20,254 nucleotides of DNA from CAYUCJ01 sp049282265 (GCA_049282265.1 JBAPTR010000301.1:1-20254); one strand, 5' to 3'. Positions 1-8,391 are shown, numbered from the stretch's first letter. Numbers and translations are program-made. The notes: generated by a model not told the origin, from the sequence alone.

Positions 1-81
1 ATGGACGCCGATTTGGGGTTTAGCGTAAATTCATAGAAGCGCGTGGGGTTTGGGAGACATAAACCCCAAATAGGCGTCCAT
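1..81. repeat. Near-perfect inverted repeat with an alternative internal pairing
   Basis: Arms at 1-22 and 60-81 are reverse complements at 21 of 22 positions; the mismatch is at position 10. The left arm touches the window edge, so the repeat may continue outside. The motif TGGGGTTT occurs twice (14-21 and 44-51), and both copies can pair with AAACCCCA at 61-68, giving a long-stem form with a 37-nt loop or a short form with a 9-nt loop. No T-run follows, so a simple terminator is unlikely. It could be a dispersed repeat, a miniature element or a leader structure of the ricT operon. Confidence 0.7.
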
Positions 82-160
82 GTCGGAGCCCGTGCCAAGT
101 GCACTATGAGAAAGGGTCTGAAAAAGAGTGTCAGGCCCTCCTCCTGGTGCAGCAAATAAA

Positions 161-292
161 ATGGCTCGCTATAAGGAGCAGGTCGCGACTTCGTTGGAAG
201 TCATCATCGTGCCCATGGACGGTCAGTACAAAGTCCAGGGACGGACTTTTTACGGTTCCATCAATATTGATTGTAATAGAAAATGGATATGA
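161..292 (+). CDS. Possible 43-residue ORF upstream of ricT, unrecognised
   Basis: An ATG-initiated frame of 43 codons ends 6 nt before the ricT start. The product starts MARYKEQV and contains a hydrophobic VIIVPMDG stretch. No convincing Shine-Dalgarno sequence precedes the ATG and I recognise no family. A longer frame (99-299) overlaps it in another phase, and at most one of the two can be real. It may be only a leader sequence of the ricT operon or a gene remnant. Confidence 0.2.
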   Translation: MARYKEQVATSLEVIIVPMDGQYKVQGRTFYGSINIDCNRKWI

Positions 293-298
293 AAGTTA

Positions 299-1192
299 AT
301 GAGTAAAATCGTTGGGGTGCAGTTTAAGAATTGTGGCAAGGTTTATGATTTTGAGGCCGGACACTTTGTCCTCTCCAGGGGTGACAAGGTGATGGTGATT
401 ACTGAAGACGGCCCGGCCATTGCTGTCGTCCATACAGAACCCCATCTCCCGGGGGGTGAACTTTCGGAAAGACCTTTGAAAAAAGTTTTCAGGCTCGCGA
501 CTGAAAACGAAATTGCGAGATATGAAGATGGGATCACGCTGGAGAAAAACGTCTTCGGCTATTGCCTTCACAAGATAAAGGAAAGATCCCTGCCCATGCG
601 CCTGGTGAGGGTGGAGAAACGGTTTGACGGCAGCAAGATCGTGGTCTTTTTTACGGCAGACGGCAGAGTCGATTTCAGGGATTTGGTCAAGGATCTGGTG
701 AACAAGTTCAGGATTCGAATTGAGATGCGCCAGATAGGAGTCAGGCACCAGGCAAAAATGGTGGGCGGACTCGGATCCTGCGGCAGACCGCTGTGCTGTG
801 CGTCTTTTCTCAATACCTTTGGCACGGTAACCATCAAAATGGCAAAAGAACAGAATCTGTCGCTCAACCCGGGAAAGATTTCCGGTATGTGCGGCAGGCT
901 CATGTGTTGTCTTACCTATGAACACAAGTATTATGAAAAGGCCAAAAAGGATATGCCGAAGATCGGTAAACGGGTGAAGACGAACTGTGGTGAGGGTAAG
1001 ATCATTCGTGAAAATATCCTAAAAAAGACAGTGACGGTGGCCCTGGCTTCCGGGGAGGAAAAAGAGATGGCCTTTGAAGAATTGGCTCGTAAGGGCGCTC
1101 CCGAGAGAAAAAAAGACCGTCCTCAGAAAAAGAGGCCTGGGAAACGGCCATTTCAAAAAGCAAGAAAAGGGGGTAACCAATTCGAAAAGTGA
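299..1192 (+). CDS. ricT: RicT (YaaT)-like PSP1-domain iron-sulfur protein
   Basis: This 297-residue protein belongs to the PSP1/RicT family. Its signature is two cysteine clusters, CGRPLCC at residues 161-167 and CGRLMCC at 198-204. In Bacillus subtilis RicT works with RicA and RicF in a complex that binds iron-sulfur clusters and affects RNA processing; no RicA or RicF partner lies in this window. The last 35 or so residues are very rich in Lys and Arg and look disordered, which could suit RNA contact (inference). The ATG at 299 is used, though its ribosome-binding site is weak. The stop overlaps the GTG start of metG as GTGA (1189-1192), so the two genes are probably translationally coupled. 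Confidence 0.9.
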   Translation: MSKIVGVQFKNCGKVYDFEAGHFVLSRGDKVMVITEDGPAIAVVHTEPHLPGGELSERPLKKVFRLATENEIARYEDGITLEKNVFGYCLHKIKERSLPMRLVRVEKRFDGSKIVVFFTADGRVDFRDLVKDLVNKFRIRIEMRQIGVRHQAKMVGGLGSCGRPLCCASFLNTFGTVTIKMAKEQNLSLNPGKISGMCGRLMCCLTYEHKYYEKAKKDMPKIGKRVKTNCGEGKIIRENILKKTVTVALASGEEKEMAFEELARKGAPERKKDRPQKKRPGKRPFQKARKGGNQFEK

Positions 1193-3105
1193 CCGACAGA
1201 TTCTATGTTACCACGCCAATCTATTATGTGAATGCAGAGCCCCATATAGGCCATGCATATACGACCATTGTAGCCGATGTGTTGAATCGATATTATGGGC
1301 TTTCCGGTATGGACACCTTTTTTCTCACCGGCACGGATGAGCACGGCGACAAGATTGTGGCTGCTGCGGAGATGGCCGGGGAGACCCCGAAGGAATACGT
1401 GGATCGGATCAGCCAGCTCTTCAGGGATCTCTGGCCGAGGTTGAATATCAGCAACAACTATTTTGTCAGGACGACGGATCCCCGACACCAGCTGGTGGTA
1501 CAGTTCATTTTGAACAAGGTCAGGGACAACGGCGATATCTATTTCAGTGAATATGAAGGGCTTTACTGCTTCGGCTGTGAAAGGTTCTATACGGAGCGCG
1601 AGCTGATGGAGGGAAAATGTCCCGACCACCTGATGGAACCCACGGTCATAAAGGAGGCCAACTATTTTTTCAGGATGAGTCGGTACCAGGACTGGCTCAT
1701 AGACCATATTGAACAGAACAGGGATTTTATCAGGCCCGAGAGATACAGAAACGAGGCCCTTTCTTTCCTGAAGGAACCCCTGGAAGACCTCTGCATTTCG
1801 CGGCCGAAAAGCCGGCTGACCTGGGGCATACCGCTCCCGTTTGACGACAGTTATGTCACCTATGTCTGGTTTGACGCCCTTATCAACTATATCTCGGCCC
1901 CAGGCTATCCTGAGGGCGATTTGTTTAATCGATTCTGGCCGGTTGCGGAGCACATGATCGCGAAAGACATCCTGAAACCCCACGGGATTTACTGGCCCTG
2001 TATGCTCAAGTCGGCAGGCATTGAGCCTTACCAGCATCTGAATGTGCACGGCTACTGGAATATCAACGAGGGAAAGATGTCCAAGAGCCTGGGGAATGTT
2101 GTTCGCCCCCTGGAACTGGTGGACGTCTATGGACTCGATGCCTTCAGATACTTCCTGCTTCGTGATATGGTCTTTGGCCTGGATTCCGAATTCAGCGAGG
2201 AAGCCCTGGTGAACAGGATCAACGCAGATCTGGCAAACGACCTGGGAAACCTGGTGAGCAGGAGCGCCACCATGGCCCTCAAGTATTTCAAAGGTGTGCT
2301 GCCGGAGCCGGACCTTTCCCACGAATCGGACGATCACTTGAAGGCAAAGGCCCTTGGAGCGTTGGACAAGTATCAGGCTGCTATGAAGGGACTCGGGTTC
2401 CACAAGGCCCTGATGGCCGTGTGGGAGGTTGTTGGTGAGGTGAATAAATATATCGATACCATGGCGCCATGGGTCCTGGCCAAATCGGATGTTGGCAGGC
2501 TTGGGACCGTTATGGATCACATCTTCAAGACCCTCCATATTATTTCCGTTTTGATCTGGCCTTTTATGCCCGAATCCGCCGAAAAGATACAGGAGCAAAT
2601 AGGACTGGAAAGGAAGGGCAGGGCCTTGAACTTCACGGACTTGCATTCGTGGAAAAATCTGAAACCCGATAAAACCATACGAATGGCACCGGCCCTGTTT
2701 CCGAGAATCGAGGTGGCAGGCCAGAATAAAAGGACAAAGGGAGTGGAAAAGATGGATGGAAAAGGGGAAATAGAGCGTCAACCTGAACTGATCGATTTTG
2801 AGGCTTTCCAGAAATTGGACCTCCGTGTCGGAACCATCACGGAGGCGGAATCTATCCCAAAATCCAAGAAGCTGGTCAAACTGACGGTGGATATAGGGGA
2901 GGAACGGACCGTCGTGGCCGGTATAGCCAAACACTATGCGGTTGAGGATCTTAAAGGCAAGCAGGTTATTATCGTGGCCAACCTGAAACCGGCAAAACTC
3001 ATGGGTATCGAATCCTGCGGAATGGTCCTGGCCGCGGAAGACGAAACGGGCGTTCATCTCCTGACACCCTGGGCGACCACCCTGCCCGGCAGCAAAGTCA
3101 AGTAA
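1189..3105 (+). CDS. metG: Methionyl-tRNA synthetase with C-terminal tRNA-binding domain
   Basis: Class I aminoacyl-tRNA synthetase that charges tRNA-Met with methionine in the cytoplasm. The HIGH motif is at residues 19-22 and KMSKS at 296-300. A single zinc knuckle is formed by C127, C130, C144 and H147. The anticodon-binding helical domain follows, and from about residue 533 to the end there is a Trbp111/EMAP-II-like OB-fold domain (KLDLRVGTI, VAGIAKHY). The linker before it, around residues 505-530, is charged and low in complexity. At 638 residues it has the usual length for the fused form. The start is GTG at 1189, overlapping the ricT stop; the stop codon TAA overlaps the xth ATG by one base. 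Confidence 0.97.
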   Translation: MTDRFYVTTPIYYVNAEPHIGHAYTTIVADVLNRYYGLSGMDTFFLTGTDEHGDKIVAAAEMAGETPKEYVDRISQLFRDLWPRLNISNNYFVRTTDPRHQLVVQFILNKVRDNGDIYFSEYEGLYCFGCERFYTERELMEGKCPDHLMEPTVIKEANYFFRMSRYQDWLIDHIEQNRDFIRPERYRNEALSFLKEPLEDLCISRPKSRLTWGIPLPFDDSYVTYVWFDALINYISAPGYPEGDLFNRFWPVAEHMIAKDILKPHGIYWPCMLKSAGIEPYQHLNVHGYWNINEGKMSKSLGNVVRPLELVDVYGLDAFRYFLLRDMVFGLDSEFSEEALVNRINADLANDLGNLVSRSATMALKYFKGVLPEPDLSHESDDHLKAKALGALDKYQAAMKGLGFHKALMAVWEVVGEVNKYIDTMAPWVLAKSDVGRLGTVMDHIFKTLHIISVLIWPFMPESAEKIQEQIGLERKGRALNFTDLHSWKNLKPDKTIRMAPALFPRIEVAGQNKRTKGVEKMDGKGEIERQPELIDFEAFQKLDLRVGTITEAESIPKSKKLVKLTVDIGEERTVVAGIAKHYAVEDLKGKQVIIVANLKPAKLMGIESCGMVLAAEDETGVHLLTPWATTLPGSKVK

Positions 3106-3875
3106 TGAAGTTTGCTACCTTCAATACCAACTCTATCCGTGCCCGCCTGCCCATTATAATGGATTGGTTGGCGCACGAGAGTCCCGACATCCTGTGTGTC
3201 CAGGAAACCAAGGTCCAGGACCAGGATTTTCCGGTAAAGGCCTTTGATGATGCCGGTTACAAGGTAGCATTCAAAGGTCAGAAATCCTATAACGGTGTTG
3301 CCATAGTGAGCAAGAAACCCGCGACAGATGTGCGCAGTACCCTTTCGGGAGATGAGGAAGAAGAAGCGCGATTCATCAGTGCCGGGATCAATGAAATTCC
3401 AGTCATCGATGTTTACGTACCTCAGGGTGTTGCACCCGGTTCTGAAAAATTCGCCTACAAACTCCGGTGGCTCAATGAACTGTTGACCCATCTCCGGAAA
3501 CACTACAGTCCTGACGAGCCCCTTCTCGTGGCAGGTGATTTCAACGTAGCGCTTGAATCAAAGGACGTCTACGACCCGGAGGGTCTAAGAGGCCAGGTGG
3601 GATTTCACCCGGATGAGCAGGCCCTGATGCATGAACTCCTGGGTTGGGGGCTGGTGGATATCCTGAGGAAGCACCATCCCGAAGAAGGACAATTCACCTT
3701 CTGGGACTACCGAATCCAGAACGGACTCAAACGGAAGATGGGTTGGCGGATCGATTATATTCTGGCGACCCCGCCCATGGCCGAGACGTCCGCGGATTGC
3801 TGGATTGATTTTGACGCCAGGACCCTGCCCAAACCCTCCGATCACACCTTTCTGGTAGCCGAGTTTCAGATTTGA
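3105..3875 (+). CDS. xth: Exodeoxyribonuclease III (AP endonuclease, XthA family)
   Basis: Mg-dependent endonuclease/exonuclease/phosphatase-fold enzyme that cuts DNA at abasic sites and removes 3' blocking groups in base excision repair. Active-site residues are visible: N7, E34 in QETK, Y104, D145 and N147 in GDFN, and the terminal D246-H247 pair in SDH. The length of 256 residues is normal. The ATG at 3105 shares one base with the metG stop (TAATG), indicating translational coupling within ricT-metG-xth. It converges with nth, another base-excision-repair gene, 59 bp further on. Confidence 0.95.
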   Translation: MKFATFNTNSIRARLPIIMDWLAHESPDILCVQETKVQDQDFPVKAFDDAGYKVAFKGQKSYNGVAIVSKKPATDVRSTLSGDEEEEARFISAGINEIPVIDVYVPQGVAPGSEKFAYKLRWLNELLTHLRKHYSPDEPLLVAGDFNVALESKDVYDPEGLRGQVGFHPDEQALMHELLGWGLVDILRKHHPEEGQFTFWDYRIQNGLKRKMGWRIDYILATPPMAETSADCWIDFDARTLPKPSDHTFLVAEFQI

Positions 3876-3892
3876 GCCACAACGCGGACTTG

Positions 3893-3912
3893 CCCGCCAT
3901 CCGGCAGGCGGG
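3893..3912. terminator. Weak hairpin between convergent xth and nth
   Basis: CCCGCC (3893-3898) pairs with GGCGGG (3907-3912) around an 8-nt loop. A run of five T follows on the + strand at 3921-3925, but 8 nt after the stem, which is far for a standard intrinsic terminator. It is the only stem-loop I see in the 59-bp convergent gap. Confidence 0.35.
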
Positions 3913-3934
3913 GATTGGACTTTTTAAGAAACGG

Positions 3935-4576
3935 TCACACATCGTTTGAGGGGCACAGACTGAAGACAGGACACCTGGAATGTTCCGGTTTTCGGGCCTT
4001 GCAGATTTCCCTTCCATGGTAGATGAGAATATCTGAAAAGCGGCGCCATCGTTCCTTTGGCAGAAGCTTTTCAACTTCTTTTTCGATCTTGTCCGGGTCT
4101 TTCTTGTCCGTGAGGCCCAGCCGCTGGGAAAGTCTTTTCACATGGGTGTCCACGACAATTCCGGGTACGCCGAATACGGCACCCAGCACACAGTTGGCGG
4201 TCTTTCTCCCCACTCCGGGAAGCTTGAGCATCTCTTCCATGGTGGCGGGCACTTCGCCCCCGTAGAGATCGACAAGCCCCTGGCAGCAACCCTTGATGGA
4301 TTTTGCCTTGTTCCTGAAAAAACCGGTCGCTCTGATATCGTCCTCGAGTTCGGCTATGGGGGCCTTGATATAATCCTGAGGTGTGTGATATTTTTTGAAA
4401 AGCATGGGGGTAACCTGGTTTACCTGTTTGTCGGTGCACTGGGCCGAAAGAATGGTGGAGATGAGGAGCTGCAGAGGTGTCTTGTACTCCAGTGCGGTTT
4501 TTTCCACGGTATAAAGGGGGTCCAGGATTTCATAGACGTCTTTTGCCCTCTGTTTCAAGGTATCCATATCTTCCAT
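3935..4576 (-). CDS. nth: Endonuclease III with an altered [4Fe-4S] ligand motif
   Basis: DNA glycosylase/AP lyase that removes oxidised pyrimidines. The helix-hairpin-helix LPGVGRKTAN carries catalytic Lys (residue 125 counted from the ATG at 4576), and VVDTHV carries catalytic Asp (143). The C-terminal cluster should be C-X6-C-X2-C-X5-C, but here it reads C192-X6-H199-X2-C202-X5-C208: the second Cys is replaced by His (codon CAT, 3980-3982). Frame and length (213 residues) are otherwise normal. The ATG at 4576 is chosen because AAGGAG lies 6 nt upstream of it; a longer in-frame TTG start at 4591 would place that site inside the gene. It may bind a Cys3-His cluster or lack a stable one. Confidence 0.93.
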   Translation of the reverse strand: MEDMDTLKQRAKDVYEILDPLYTVEKTALEYKTPLQLLISTILSAQCTDKQVNQVTPMLFKKYHTPQDYIKAPIAELEDDIRATGFFRNKAKSIKGCCQGLVDLYGGEVPATMEEMLKLPGVGRKTANCVLGAVFGVPGIVVDTHVKRLSQRLGLTDKKDPDKIEKEVEKLLPKERWRRFSDILIYHGREICKARKPEHSRCPVFSLCPSNDV

Positions 4577-4603
4577 AAAAGCTCCTTTCAATCAAGTCCT
4601 GCC

Positions 4604-4633
4604 AATATGTACATGATCTTCCACTGTTGTCAA
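4604..4633 (-). promoter_or_regulatory. Candidate sigma-70 promoter for nth
   Basis: On the - strand, TTGACA (complement of 4628-4633) is followed after 18 nt by CATATT (complement of 4604-4609), a 4/6 match to the -10 consensus. It would start transcription about 20 nt before the start codon. Confidence 0.45.
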
Positions 4634-4711
4634 GACACACTTGGCCCCAAATCCACCGTCCAATTTACGCGTCATGCACTCCTATGGGGGATTTGGCGAT
4701 ATTGTTTCCGG

Positions 4712-4739
4712 TTGACTCGCGCTTCTAATTGTCTATCAT
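4712..4739 (+). promoter_or_regulatory. Sigma-70-like promoter of the AMMECR1-family gene
   Basis: TTGACT (4712-4717), a 16-nt spacer and TATCAT (4734-4739) each match consensus at 5 of 6 positions. Transcription should begin near 4746. This excludes the upstream in-frame TTG at 4729 as the start and supports the ATG at 4807. Confidence 0.65.
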
Positions 4740-4806
4740 AGAAACCAACTCATCCTTCCTGGATAGGAATGGATGGGCTCGTCCAATCAGCAAGGAGCAT
4801 GCCGTA

Positions 4807-5379
4807 ATGGAAAAAGAGAGACTGACCCAGGAGCAGGGAATGTACCTGCTCAAAGTGGCACGGCAGACCATAGAAGAGGAGCTCTTCAGCCGCAAGGGCA
4901 CGAAGGGCGTCGAAAAGGATCTGGCCGGAATTTTCAATGCGCGGAGAGGCACATTCGTAACCCTGACCGAGAAGGGCAGTCTGAGGGGTTGTATCGGGCA
5001 CATCGTGCCGCAGGAGTCGCTGCTTGAAGGAGTCCGGGAAAATGCCATCAACGCGGCTTTCAGGGACCCGCGCTTCCATCCCATGCGGACGGAGGAATGG
5101 GAGAATGTCAGGATCGAGGTCAGCATCCTGACGAATCCGGAAATGCTTTCCTATGTGGACCCGGATGATCTTCTGAGAAAACTTCGCCCGGGGGTTGACG
5201 GACTGATCATCAAAAAAGGTTACCATCAGGCCACCTTTCTGCCCCAGGTCTGGGATCAACTGCCGGACAAGAAGGAATTCCTCACACACCTCTGTTTCAA
5301 GGCCGGTCTCGACGGTGATGCGTGGAAGGGGGGAGATCTGGAGGTTTCCACCTATCAGGTTCAGGCGTTCGAGGAATAG
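4807..5379 (+). CDS. AMMECR1-domain protein
   Basis: This 190-residue protein matches the AMMECR1 family, conserved in archaea, bacteria and eukaryotes. The diagnostic LRGCIG is at residues 59-64, and the conserved AFRDPRF segment is at 84-90. The molecular function is not settled; some bacterial members occur with MEMO-like and radical-SAM partners, but neither is present here. The ATG at 4807 has AAGGAG at 4792-4797, nine nt upstream. A longer reading from TTG at 4729 would begin upstream of the predicted transcription start and is rejected. It stands alone, divergent from nth. Confidence 0.9.
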   Translation: MEKERLTQEQGMYLLKVARQTIEEELFSRKGTKGVEKDLAGIFNARRGTFVTLTEKGSLRGCIGHIVPQESLLEGVRENAINAAFRDPRFHPMRTEEWENVRIEVSILTNPEMLSYVDPDDLLRKLRPGVDGLIIKKGYHQATFLPQVWDQLPDKKEFLTHLCFKAGLDGDAWKGGDLEVSTYQVQAFEE

Positions 5380-5442
5380 CCTCAAAACCATCATCCTGAA
5401 GGGCGAGAAGAAACCGAAAACAGCCTCGGAAGACTCAATATC

Positions 5443-5718
5443 ATGATGAAGCATGACAAAAATCGAGAAAAGACCCCGATCAATACCGGCGATCCCCTCC
5501 TGAAGGAAGCAGGCGAACACGAGGATGCACTGGCAGCAGCCCAGGTGGCGGAACGGAGATACCAGCGTATTTTTGAAAACGCAGTAGAGGGTATTTACCA
5601 GACCACGCCCGAAGGTCAGTTCCTCACGGTCAATCCCGCCTTGGCGCGAATGCTGGGATATGGATCTCCTGCGGAATTGATAGAAAACCTCAACGATATC
5701 TCTAATCAACATCCTTGA
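5443..5718 (+). pseudogene. Truncated PAS-domain sensor protein remnant
   Basis: The 91-codon frame has a charged N-terminal segment and then the first half of a PAS domain, from about residue 40 (RIFENAVEGIYQTTPEG) through VNPALARMLGY near residue 70. It stops after about 55 PAS residues, roughly half a domain, with no effector domain. Such N-termini are usual in histidine kinases, diguanylate cyclases and response regulators. No continuation of the PAS fold appears in any frame before the lipoprotein gene at 5803, so this is most likely the 5' end of a deleted sensor gene. GGAAG lies about 10 nt before the ATG, so a short product could still be made. Confidence 0.65.
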
Positions 5719-5725
5719 TGGAGTC

Positions 5726-5752
5726 GTAAAAAGGTCGTCTGTGGTTTTTTAC
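5726..5752 (+). repeat. Small inverted repeat after the PAS remnant
   Basis: GTAAAAA (5726-5732) and TTTTTAC (5746-5752) are exact reverse complements with a 13-nt loop. They lie just after the broken PAS frame. The structure may mark the deletion junction or act as a weak terminator. Confidence 0.35.
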
Positions 5753-5802
5753 TCTTACTCACGGAAATTGAAAAAAGCTTATCGCGATGAGGGGACGGAA
5801 AT

Positions 5803-6456
5803 ATGCGAACCATTAATTTTCTGATCTGTTTAATCGTGTTATTAATGATCAGTGGTTGTGCGCACAGGATTTACGGAGTACCGGAGGAGCAGTGGAATCA
5901 GATGAGCTCCGCGCAGCGCCAGACCGCCATCGAGGGCTATAACGAGCGCGCGAGAATCCGGGCGGAAAGAAGATTAGCCGACAGTCGAAGCGCCGCCGAA
6001 GAAGCCAGACAGGCCGGTATTCGAGCTGAGTTGGAGGCCGAACGCGAACGCAGGCGGATTGCAGCAATTTATGCCGGCAGGGCCGGTATTACAGGCGATC
6101 TTCTTCAGGTGAGCATAAGAGGCGGTCGGATGAAATTTGGCGGCAGGCATCAGAAATATCGGCCACTGTCATTCCGGATTGCCAACGGGGACCGCAAACC
6201 CATTACCTTTCGATCCAGAGGAGGATATAGTCATCACAGTATTACGGTGTGGGTTGAATACCGGGATGGAAATTTCATATTTGATGCCGGCACCGTCAAG
6301 CGGGATTACCGGTACGCCAGAAGAATCATTTATAAGCCTGCCTGGCGCAGGGGCCTAACCTATGCCCCCCTGTCACTGGGACGCCATACGGTTTCCGAGG
6401 CCGAAAACATCTCCATTACGATCCAGGCATTACCGATTTCCGGGCACAGGAGATGA
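5803..6456 (+). CDS. Predicted outer-membrane lipoprotein of unknown function
   Basis: The 217-residue product starts with a lipoprotein signal peptide: a short basic n-region, hydrophobic residues 5-16, and lipobox ISGC with Cys19 as the lipidated residue. The +2 residue is Ala, so no Asp inner-membrane retention signal is present. Residues about 35-90 are rich in Arg, Glu and Ala and should form a helix or coiled coil. The remainder is beta-rich and unusually basic and aromatic (repeated Arg, Tyr, Gly), with HHSITVWVEY and a FDAGTVKRDY stretch. I recognise no family. GAGGGGACGG precedes the ATG. It is alone and faces acsA; the 92-bp gap between them has only a weak CCGTT/AACGG stem (6522-6538). 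Confidence 0.8.
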   Translation: MRTINFLICLIVLLMISGCAHRIYGVPEEQWNQMSSAQRQTAIEGYNERARIRAERRLADSRSAAEEARQAGIRAELEAERERRRIAAIYAGRAGITGDLLQVSIRGGRMKFGGRHQKYRPLSFRIANGDRKPITFRSRGGYSHHSITVWVEYRDGNFIFDAGTVKRDYRYARRIIYKPAWRRGLTYAPLSLGRHTVSEAENISITIQALPISGHRR

Positions 6457-6548
6457 CCCTGAGCCTGGGCCCATAGAGGCAATAGGAGACTTGCCCCCAC
6501 CCTAAAATATCTGCCGAGGCGCCGTTCCCTGTCAACGGTTCGAGGACT

Positions 6549-8297
6549 CTAATCCTCAAGCGTAGAGGTATCGCCTTCCGGCAGGTTGAGTTCCCTTGCC
6601 TTTAAAAGCCGGCGCATGATTTTTCCGCTTCTGGTCTTGGGCAGATCCGGAAGAAATGCGATTTCCCGGGGGCATGCCAAAGCATGGAGCTTCCGGCGAG
6701 CAAATCGCTTGATCTCCCTCCGCAGTTCGTCGGAGGGTTCATAGCCGTCCTTCAGCGAAACAAAGGCCTTGATGACTTCCATGGCGATGGAATCGGGAAT
6801 GCCGATGACGGCCGCTTCTGCGACCGCCGGGTGTTCGACCAGAGCACTTTCCACCTCAAAGGGCCCCACAAGGTGCCCGGCTGTATTGATCACGTCATCG
6901 GCTCTGCCCACGAACCAGAAATAGCCCTCGGCTTCCCGCCTGGCCCGATCACCGGTGATATACCACTCTCCTTTGAACCTGGAGTCATAGAGCTCTTTCT
7001 TGTTCCAGTAGGTACGGAACATGGACGGCCACCCCGACTTGAGGGCCAGGTGGCCTTCCTCACCGTCCGGAAGTTCCTTCTCACAACGATCATCGAGAAT
7101 CGCCGCCGTTACCCCGGGAAACGGCCTGCCCATTGAGCCCGGCTTAATATCCTGCGTCGGGTAATTCGCAATCTGTATGCATCCTGTCTCGGTCTGCCAC
7201 CAGTTGTCGTGAAAAGGGATACCAAAGACCTTGTTGCTCCAGCTAACCGCTTCAGGATTCAACGGCTCCCCGACACTGCACATATATCGGAGGCTCCCGA
7301 GATCATGTTTTCGCACAAGGTCTTCACCGGCTTTCATCAACATCCTGATGGCAGTGGGGGCTGAATACCAGACGGTCACTTTGTACTTATCGATGATTCG
7401 GTACCATCGGCTTGCACTAAATCCTCCCTCATAAACCACCTGGGACACCCCGTTTGACCAGGGGCCGAAAATGCCGTAGGACGTCCCCGTAACCCAGCCC
7501 GGATCAGCCGTACACCAGTAGATGTCTTCCGCGTGCAGATCAAGCACATTCTTGGCTGTGGCGCAATGCCCGACGACGGCCTCATGCACGTGCACAACTC
7601 CTTTGGGTTTTCCGGTCGTACCCGAGGTATAGTGAATAATGGCATAGTCCTCTTTATCGGTCTTCAGGATGTCAAACTCCTCTGCGACATCCTTTACCAG
7701 GCTTTCATAGCTGACCTCGTTCGCCTGGATTTCGTAGGGCGCCTGTTGTGGATTAACAATAATGACGATCTCAAGTGCAGGGAGGTCTTTTCTAATCTCA
7801 TGCACCATGCTTGCAAGCCGAGGTGTTGTGATCAGAACCCTGGCTTCACAGTCTGAAAGCCGATCTTTCACGGCATCGGGTCCGAAGGCGGAGAAAAGTG
7901 GGCCGATAACACCACCCACCTTCAAGGCGCCCAGCAAACAGATGTACGTCTCCGGGATTCTGTCCATATAGGTAAATATCCGATCCCCTTTTCTGATGCC
8001 CAGGGAGGTCAGGGCATTTGCAAAACGATTGGTGAGCTTGTACAAATCGAGGAAGGTATATGCCCTGCTCTCCCCCTTTTTCCCTTCCCAAAAGAGAGCG
8101 ACTTTTTCTCTTCGGTCCGTTTTGATGTGCCTGTCGATGGCCTCATAGGCGATATTTATGCCCCCGTTTTCGAAACCTTCGATTTCCTTGCTGTAATCTT
8201 CCCACTTGAACGCCCCTACGGCTTCTTCATAGCTGGTCATGTTCGGCCTGACGGTCGTTTCGTCCAATCCGGCTTTGCAGATCGTTTGGTAACCCAT
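6549..8297 (-). CDS. acsA: AMP-forming acetate-CoA ligase (acetyl-CoA synthetase, AcsA type)
   Basis: ANL-superfamily enzyme that adenylates a short carboxylate, probably acetate, and transfers it to CoA. Seen in the 582-residue product: the P-loop YTSGTTGKPKG at 223-233; WWQTETG at 366-372, whose Trp normally restricts the pocket to acetate or propionate; YITGD at 446-450; the hinge region GRADDVINTAGH at 464-475; and the adenylation lysine K559 in PKTRSGK, the usual target of reversible acetylation. It is shorter than the 650-residue enteric Acs and fits the AcsA subgroup. AGGAGAGG precedes the ATG at 8297. It is monocistronic with its own promoter. In an anaerobe it would serve acetate activation or scavenging. 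Confidence 0.93.
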   Translation of the reverse strand: MGYQTICKAGLDETTVRPNMTSYEEAVGAFKWEDYSKEIEGFENGGINIAYEAIDRHIKTDRREKVALFWEGKKGESRAYTFLDLYKLTNRFANALTSLGIRKGDRIFTYMDRIPETYICLLGALKVGGVIGPLFSAFGPDAVKDRLSDCEARVLITTPRLASMVHEIRKDLPALEIVIIVNPQQAPYEIQANEVSYESLVKDVAEEFDILKTDKEDYAIIHYTSGTTGKPKGVVHVHEAVVGHCATAKNVLDLHAEDIYWCTADPGWVTGTSYGIFGPWSNGVSQVVYEGGFSASRWYRIIDKYKVTVWYSAPTAIRMLMKAGEDLVRKHDLGSLRYMCSVGEPLNPEAVSWSNKVFGIPFHDNWWQTETGCIQIANYPTQDIKPGSMGRPFPGVTAAILDDRCEKELPDGEEGHLALKSGWPSMFRTYWNKKELYDSRFKGEWYITGDRARREAEGYFWFVGRADDVINTAGHLVGPFEVESALVEHPAVAEAAVIGIPDSIAMEVIKAFVSLKDGYEPSDELRREIKRFARRKLHALACPREIAFLPDLPKTRSGKIMRRLLKARELNLPEGDTSTLED

Positions 8298-8362
8298 AGA
8301 AGCACCTCTCCTTTTACTGGTTGTTCCGCTGTCCGGTCGCCACTGCGGGATGGCTTTCTCCT

Positions 8363-8391
8363 TTTATACCACGAAGTAGCATCCAAAGCAA
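8363..8391 (-). promoter_or_regulatory. Candidate sigma-70 promoter of acsA
   Basis: On the - strand TTGCTT (complement of 8386-8391), a 17-nt spacer and TATAAA (complement of 8363-8368) are well placed. The leader would be about 60 nt long, ending in the AGGAGAGG ribosome-binding site. Confidence 0.6.

Noticed and set aside
99..299. 66-codon + strand frame before ricT
   Set aside because: No ribosome-binding site, composition rich in Arg/Ser/Trp typical of a non-coding frame, and it overlaps both another small frame and the ricT start.
1153..3057. Long open frame of 634 codons antisense to metG
   Set aside because: It mirrors metG codon structure; metG has all synthetase motifs, and the antisense product has no recognisable domain.
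4750..5712. 320-codon antisense frame across the AMMECR1 gene and PAS remnant
   Set aside because: It covers a well-supported gene on the other strand and two unrelated units; no motif or ribosome-binding site.
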